A stretch of DNA of 64,000 nucleotides from Tubiluchus corallicola (Eukaryota; Priapulida; Priapulimorpha; Priapulimorphida; Tubiluchidae): assembly GCA_030141605.1 (NCBI GenBank), contig JAQGDQ010000002.1:2953001-3017000 (forward strand). The letters are read 5' to 3'. Positions 61,701 through 64,000 of the stretch are shown piece by piece (position 1 is the first letter of the stretch; every line of letters begins with the position of its first letter). The notes under the pieces are model-generated. The model searched no databases. It was not told the origin of the DNA and saw nothing but the letters and a program-made list of their open reading frames with translations. The position numbers were made by a program, and so were the translations under genes.

Positions 61701-64000
61701 TATGAGTATTTAATTAATTATGGTCTAACTTCTGACATGACTGTAGCGCAGGAAAAGTCATGTTAAATTAAATGGCAATCTAGAAATATTATAAATTATT
61801 AAGAGCACAACAGTAATCATAGATTAAATACATATACAACAAAATTGTTTACTAATAACAAAAGTTTACACAACCGCATCGAAATGACAAACAGCCACCG
61901 AAAAGGACAACAATTTTGGAAGTAGTGACGACTAGCATTCTGCGGAATTTAACGAGGCTTTAACTGTGAGGTCGCCCACTATGTGGCAAGAATTTACTAT
62001 TATATGGGCCTCGGTTCCCAATTGTTATTACTTTTGCACTGTGTATGATTTCTTGAATACGATGTGTATGCTTATATTTTTTGATATTTTTTAAGTTGAG
62101 GAAGTGCAAAAATCAAACCTACGATAAGAAATCTCGTTGTTTTCACCAGCTTTATGTGTCACTTTCACCAAGAAGGTGTTATCGTTGCTGTTACTTCTAC
62201 CCATAATTATCACTCATGCAATCAAACCAGTCACATTTCTTACTTGTTGTCTTTCTATTTGTTTGACGATTAGTTAATAGTACATCAGTAGCATTTTAGT
62301 TGTGGAATTAATTTTAGGTGTCTGGTTCAGTTTTAGGTAGCAACACAGTGGACTAGCTAATTTGATACTTAGATGTTATTGTATTAGTGATGATTGACAT
62401 TAATCGAAAAATTTATGTACATTACATGCACACGTACACACACACACGCAAACACACACATACATAAGACATGTTCACTTAACAGATCTTAGCTATAGGA
62501 CTACTGATGATGCGCTTTAGGATATTATTTCACGGTTGTTTATAGTTAGCACTTGCAGTGTGTTACTGCTAGTGACTGCTAGTTAGTGACGTGAAATAAT
62601 TATTTTGAACAACAGTGCAAAATCGTTTAGTCAAAATGACTTTTAGACAGCACACCCAGCAACCTGCATGCTGAGATATTCTCAGGATGGATGGCTCTTG
62701 ACTACCCGAAGACCGGAGAGTAGCGTCTTAGCTACCATCAGCTAACAATAATTTAAACAGTTGTGCTGCTTGTTGTATTGTCGTTCAATAGCTATTAAAT
62801 ATTAGTTTATGACAACAATAATTCGATTTACCAATGCTGTTTGTATAATTTCTGGAATATTGAGGTAGACTGCCACTGGTGAAAGGCCCTTTCCTATGAG
62901 ATATGCTTCATCAGCTTTCTGTCTATGCATACGATGACTGTCCTGCTCTGAGTAAATGGCTACTGTCCTTATGCCCAGTTCTCCACATGCACGAAAAACA
63001 CGAACTGCAATTTCACCTATACAAAAGTTAAAGATACATCAGTGCGTAATCAAAATTTCACGCGATGATTATCATAAGAGAAAATTTTGTAAAGGTATCA
63101 TGTACCATGGTTTTCCAGTGTTTAAATTTACACCATTTTTGATACAGGTTGGTATATAATTTTTTGCTAGGGTGCTAAAAGCGCAAAAGCACAGAACAAA
63201 TTTATTACATAAAAGTATGGCTGAAACAACATGTCATGCCCTCAAAGTTTGTTGTGATAGCCTCGAGCGTCTTGCACATCCTGCAGTTTTGAGGAGATTG
63301 TTTTTTTTTGAACGAAGTGAGTGGCCAGGAAATTCGAGGACAGCCAAACACAACTATCCTAACAGCAGAGGGGATGCTAAGGTGATTAAGGTGATCAAAT
63401 TTGTGAGACAACTGAAAAATATGTAGGAGGATCTTGAGTGCATCGAGTTGGTACTCCGATCATACCGTCAATGCTGCAAACTGTAACGATTTGACGACCA
63501 ATTGGCAACCGCGTGGTCTCACTGTGTTTTATGAGTATTTAAATTAATAGATTCTGACTATTCAGTGCTACCAGCGTTGCAAACTAAGCTGTGATTTAGT
63601 GGATTGCAAAAATGAGCAAGAAGCCTTTTTATCGATGTACAAAAAATGCGATTATCTCATTTTGCAATTACAAAACGACTACTTTGAATTCAACCAACTC
63701 TTTTGAATTGCGTTAACTTATTATAAACCATGGTAGCAGCTTGTGAACTCAAATAATCTGGGTTATTTTTTGTTTTATGAATTTAGCAATAATTGACAGC
63801 TACAATTAGCCATTTAGTCACTCACTTGTTAGTGTTTTATATGTGATTCTAAGTAGTACGTTCAGCGGTTAAAAATACAGTAAAATTTTTAATGCTCAAT
63901 GAAAACCATAAAAAATCATGTCAAACCTCTGTTGGCGACCATGAGCTTTTTGACAGGCCGCTCGGCTCTTCTTTGAGCAGTAACGGTGCTTTGGAAACAA
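40627..64000 (-). CDS. PC: Pyruvate carboxylase, mitochondrial (gene level, 5' end outside window)
   Basis: PC makes oxaloacetate from pyruvate and bicarbonate using ATP, with a biotin arm, in the mitochondrial matrix. Twenty exons join in frame to 1,162 residues and a TAG at 40,627-40,629; human PC has 1,178. Window residues 17-435 form the biotin carboxylase with ATP-grasp fold ([41 protein letters not shown]). About 520-800 form the carboxyltransferase ([20 protein letters not shown], carboxylated Lys of SIKDMAG, metal site HIHTHD). About 885-1,030 form the conserved post-TIM-barrel region, and the last 75 form the biotinyl domain with SAMKIE. The missing piece is the transit peptide. Introns follow GT-AG except one GC-AG. 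All catalytic landmarks are kept, so the gene looks functional. It is convergent with Pax1/9. Confidence 0.97.
41330..41431 (-). CDS. PC: PC exon 19: biotinyl domain, first half
   Basis: Thirty-four codons, phase 0 on both sides, donor GTAAGC. It encodes [18 protein letters not shown], then [11 protein letters not shown], matching the barrel-sandwich hybrid start of human PC. Confidence 0.96.
41894..42034 (-). CDS. PC: PC exon 18: linker before biotinyl domain
   Basis: Forty-seven codons, [11 protein letters not shown] to KDKSAVK, phase 0, donor GTAAAC. The block [10 protein letters not shown] is diagnostic of PC (human VFFELNGQLR). Confidence 0.96.
42035..43485. other. PC intron, 1.45 kb
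   Basis: AT-rich with a short ATT/GTT trinucleotide run near 42,578-42,610. No embedded gene was recognised. Confidence 0.6.
43486..43737 (-). CDS. PC: PC exon 17: post-barrel region
   Basis: Eighty-four codons, phase 0, donor GTAATC. Landmarks are [20 protein letters not shown] and LVGPKIAEE. Confidence 0.96.
44143..44322 (-). CDS. PC: PC exon 16: end of carboxyltransferase / allosteric region
   Basis: Sixty codons, [18 protein letters not shown] to GWPEPLRTK, phase 0, donor GTAAAC. Confidence 0.96.
44941..45185 (-). CDS. PC: PC exon 15: carboxyltransferase C-terminal part
   Basis: It starts in phase 1 (Gly split), runs 81 codons and has donor GTTAGT. It encodes [18 protein letters not shown] and [14 protein letters not shown]. 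Confidence 0.96.
45865..46114 (-). CDS. PC: PC exon 14: carboxyltransferase metal site
   Basis: It encodes [14 protein letters not shown], the metal-binding [16 protein letters not shown], and [20 protein letters not shown]. The donor is GTATGT, phase 1. Asp-Met-Ala-Gly directly follows the carboxylated lysine carried by the preceding exon. Confidence 0.97.
46378..46511 (-). CDS. PC: PC exon 13: carboxyltransferase, ends at active-site lysine
   Basis: [16 protein letters not shown], then AGTHVLSIK. The last codon is the Lys that is carboxylated in the family. The donor GTTACA is weak and the exon is phase 0 at its end. Confidence 0.95.
46618..46724 (-). CDS. PC: PC exon 12: carboxyltransferase barrel
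   Basis: Thirty-five whole codons between two split codons: [17 protein letters not shown], then [17 protein letters not shown]. The donor is GTAAGG. It follows a GC-AG intron. Confidence 0.95.
47260..47416 (-). CDS. PC: PC exon 11: carboxyltransferase barrel, GC donor
   Basis: [18 protein letters not shown], then [16 protein letters not shown] and YPDNAVFE. Reading-frame continuity with exon 12 requires the exon to end at 47,260, which makes the donor GCAAGT. The next in-frame GT site would give the wrong phase. Confidence 0.93.
47519..47743 (-). CDS. PC: PC exon 10: start of carboxyltransferase domain
   Basis: [19 protein letters not shown], then [20 protein letters not shown], ending MENWGG. 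It contains the metal-ligand Asp and the conserved Gln and Arg of the active site. The donor is GTAAGG. Confidence 0.97.
47744..49389. other. PC intron, 1.65 kb, with degenerate ATTC repeat
   Basis: A degenerate CATT/ATTC tetranucleotide stretch lies at about 48,415-48,515. No embedded gene was recognised. Confidence 0.6.
49390..49627 (-). CDS. PC: PC exon 9: biotin carboxylase to transferase linker
   Basis: [18 protein letters not shown], then [13 protein letters not shown] and a Pro-rich linker ending PVPETPGP. The donor is GTACGT, phase 1; using the GTAAC four bases downstream would create a stop. Confidence 0.94.
49948..50130 (-). CDS. PC: PC exon 8: biotin carboxylase C-terminal subdomain
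   Basis: [18 protein letters not shown], then [13 protein letters not shown] and [11 protein letters not shown]. Phase 0, donor GTATAA. Confidence 0.96.
50665..50827 (-). CDS. PC: PC exon 7: biotin carboxylase
   Basis: [20 protein letters not shown], then [10 protein letters not shown] and FQPDAGRIE. The donor is GTATTA. Confidence 0.96.
51540..52438 (+). mobile_element. LINE 3' fragment (L2/CR1-like) in a PC intron
   Basis: A 5'-truncated non-LTR retrotransposon, antisense to PC. It carries the end of the reverse transcriptase, then a pyrimidine-rich stretch, a GGGGTACT…AGTACCCC hairpin at about 52,279-52,318, and a 3' end with GCTGTAATGATCATTT before (ATAAAT)n at 52,415-52,436. That 3' terminus is typical of L2-type elements. 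It was probably inserted by target-primed reverse transcription. Confidence 0.8.
51557..52078 (+). pseudogene. Reverse transcriptase C-terminal fragment
   Basis: An open frame of 136 codons includes [18 protein letters not shown] and [17 protein letters not shown], the thumb region of L2/CR1 reverse transcriptases. It stops at 51,965, but a one-base shift continues into [15 protein letters not shown] and then [15 protein letters not shown] followed by a stop near 52,078. The frameshift makes it non-functional. Confidence 0.85.
52741..52904 (-). CDS. PC: PC exon 6: biotin carboxylase catalytic core
   Basis: [20 protein letters not shown], then [19 protein letters not shown]. The Glu, Asn and Arg of EVNAR are catalytic in the family. 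The donor is GTGAGT, phase 2. Confidence 0.97.
53202..53426 (-). CDS. PC: PC exon 5: ATP-grasp domain
   Basis: [20 protein letters not shown], then [19 protein letters not shown] and APNLDPN. Phase 0, donor GTAAGT. The ERDCS-QRR block is a signature of biotin carboxylases. Confidence 0.97.
53427..54551. other. PC intron, 1.1 kb, with possible MITE
   Basis: Positions about 53,786-54,255 begin with GGATGGCAATC…GAAAATTTCGAATTTGAA and end, reverse-complemented, with GTATGGTTGGA…CTCGAAAATTTGAA. These suggest loose terminal inverted repeats. No target duplication is clear. Confidence 0.4.
54552..54697 (-). CDS. PC: PC exon 4: ATP-grasp glycine loop
   Basis: [20 protein letters not shown], then [19 protein letters not shown]. 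The Gly-rich loop that closes over ATP is intact. The donor is GTAATG. Confidence 0.97.
54949..55114 (-). CDS. PC: PC exon 3: biotin carboxylase N-terminal domain
   Basis: [20 protein letters not shown], then [19 protein letters not shown]. The donor is GTTAGA, phase 1. The 5' neighbour is 7.7 kb away across a LINE-filled intron. Confidence 0.97.
55590..56645 (+). mobile_element. LINE fragment (CR1/Jockey-like reverse transcriptase)
   Basis: Antisense to PC in its largest intron. The frame starts [10 protein letters not shown] (about 55,600), passes [10 protein letters not shown] and the active-site variant FVDD, then [20 protein letters not shown] and [19 protein letters not shown]. Later frames read GHDSKLF and [16 protein letters not shown] before a stop near 56,640. 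The 5' half is missing. A TGA breaks the frame at about 55,718 and further stops follow 56,382, so it is a dead copy. Confidence 0.85.
55731..56384 (+). pseudogene. Reverse transcriptase pseudogene, longest open piece
   Basis: A 217-codon frame covers the palm and thumb of a CR1-type reverse transcriptase. GTLSG is followed by LYCFLIF, where the family usually has GTVLGPLLF. A short internal duplication ([12 protein letters not shown]) follows the FVDD box. The first catalytic block lies upstream of a stop and is out of this frame. Confidence 0.85.
56660..57040 (+). mobile_element. Second LINE 3' remnant, abutting the first
   Basis: The frame reads [14 protein letters not shown], then [16 protein letters not shown] and, after a frameshift, [15 protein letters not shown]. 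This is another copy of the end region of CR1-type reverse transcriptases (pattern FFS-x-RV…WNSLP). It belongs to a different element from the one ending at about 56,645, so two insertions meet here. The 3' boundary is uncertain. Confidence 0.5.
57744..58106 (+). pseudogene. LINE endonuclease domain fragment
   Basis: Upstream codons give [17 protein letters not shown] and IIALQETKL, the first two endonuclease motifs, before a TGA at about 57,720. The open piece then holds [20 protein letters not shown] and the [12 protein letters not shown] box with its catalytic Asp and Asn. A stop at 58,104 precedes, in another frame, [15 protein letters not shown]. Confidence 0.85.
59084..59763 (+). pseudogene. 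LINE reverse transcriptase, frameshifted
   Basis: [40 protein letters not shown] and GLPQDSVLP occur in one frame. A one-base shift near 59,600 moves to [13 protein letters not shown] and the YADD active site ([11 protein letters not shown]). The PQDS variant replaces the usual PQGS. The frame ends at 59,761. Confidence 0.9.
60034..60909 (+). pseudogene. LINE C-terminal region with zinc-knuckle-like motif
   Basis: A first piece (to 60,321) includes [19 protein letters not shown] and GLPLIDIQF. After stops, a second piece (60,538-60,909) has [17 protein letters not shown], the Cys/His motif common at the end of APE-type LINE ORF2 proteins. It ends at TGA 60,907-60,909. Confidence 0.8.
60961..62831. 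other. Remainder of the large PC intron
   Basis: AT-rich with a short interrupted CA run at about 62,429-62,462. No coding similarity was recognised. Confidence 0.5.
62832..63016 (-). CDS. PC: PC exon 2: biotin carboxylase N-terminal domain
   Basis: [20 protein letters not shown], then [18 protein letters not shown]. The acceptor is TTTGTATAG, the start splits the Gly of NRGE, and the donor is GTAAAT. Confidence 0.97.
63017..63926. other. PC first intron in window
   Basis: No embedded gene was recognised. An 84-codon plus-strand frame at 63,172-63,426 looks like chance. Confidence 0.5.
63927..64000 (-). CDS. PC: PC exon 1 in window (partial): start of biotin carboxylase
   Basis: The last 24 full codons before the donor read …[25 protein letters not shown] is the conserved start of the biotin carboxylase fold. 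The donor GTTTGA is weak, but the phase matches exon 2 exactly. The frame stays open to the window edge, so the initiator and the mitochondrial targeting peptide lie beyond position 64,000. Confidence 0.93.

Overview
This is AT-rich nuclear DNA from an animal. Coding sequence is split into short exons with GT-AG introns, and the spacers are long and full of microsatellites, MITE-like inverted repeats and decayed non-LTR retrotransposons. The two recognisable genes, a Pax1/9-class transcription factor and mitochondrial pyruvate carboxylase (PC), together point to a bilaterian, most likely an invertebrate. I cannot resolve the phylum from the sequence.

Region by region. Positions 1-29,200 hold no recognised conserved gene. 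They contain a hAT-type MITE with a perfect 8-bp target duplication (915-1195), a long inverted repeat (about 1965-2630), a Tc1/mariner deletion derivative (13,580-14,395), a 25-bp hairpin (16,466-16,555), a LINE 3' end (about 17,815-18,378), a second foldback element (about 19,417-19,720), and many GA, CA and AAAG microsatellites. One small open frame at 21,461-21,790 (minus strand, 109 codons) looks coding but is unidentified. Positions 29,200-30,886 carry Pax1/9 on the plus strand. Two exons encode a complete paired domain, and a candidate one-codon first exon lies at 29,247. Positions 30,887-40,250 are a 9-kb convergent spacer. Positions 40,627-64,000 carry PC on the minus strand in 20 exons. 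The first exon runs off the right edge, so the mitochondrial targeting peptide is missing; the remaining 1,162 residues are intact across the biotin carboxylase, carboxyltransferase and biotinyl domains. Three sets of LINE fragments sit in PC introns, all antisense to PC.

The genes show no operon-like relationship. Pax1/9 is a DNA-binding regulator known for pharyngeal-endoderm expression in deuterostomes. PC is an anaplerotic mitochondrial enzyme. The two are tail to tail.

Observations most worth a second look are: (1) two decayed tandem copies of the end of the PC last exon lying in its 3' flank; (2) an AMKI rather than AMKM biotinylation motif in PC; (3) a GC-AG intron in PC; (4) a short Pax1/9 protein with a diverged octapeptide and a strong splice-donor-like sequence inside that motif; and (5) two rival candidates for the Pax1/9 first coding exon. 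I did not find evidence for a wholly new biological system.
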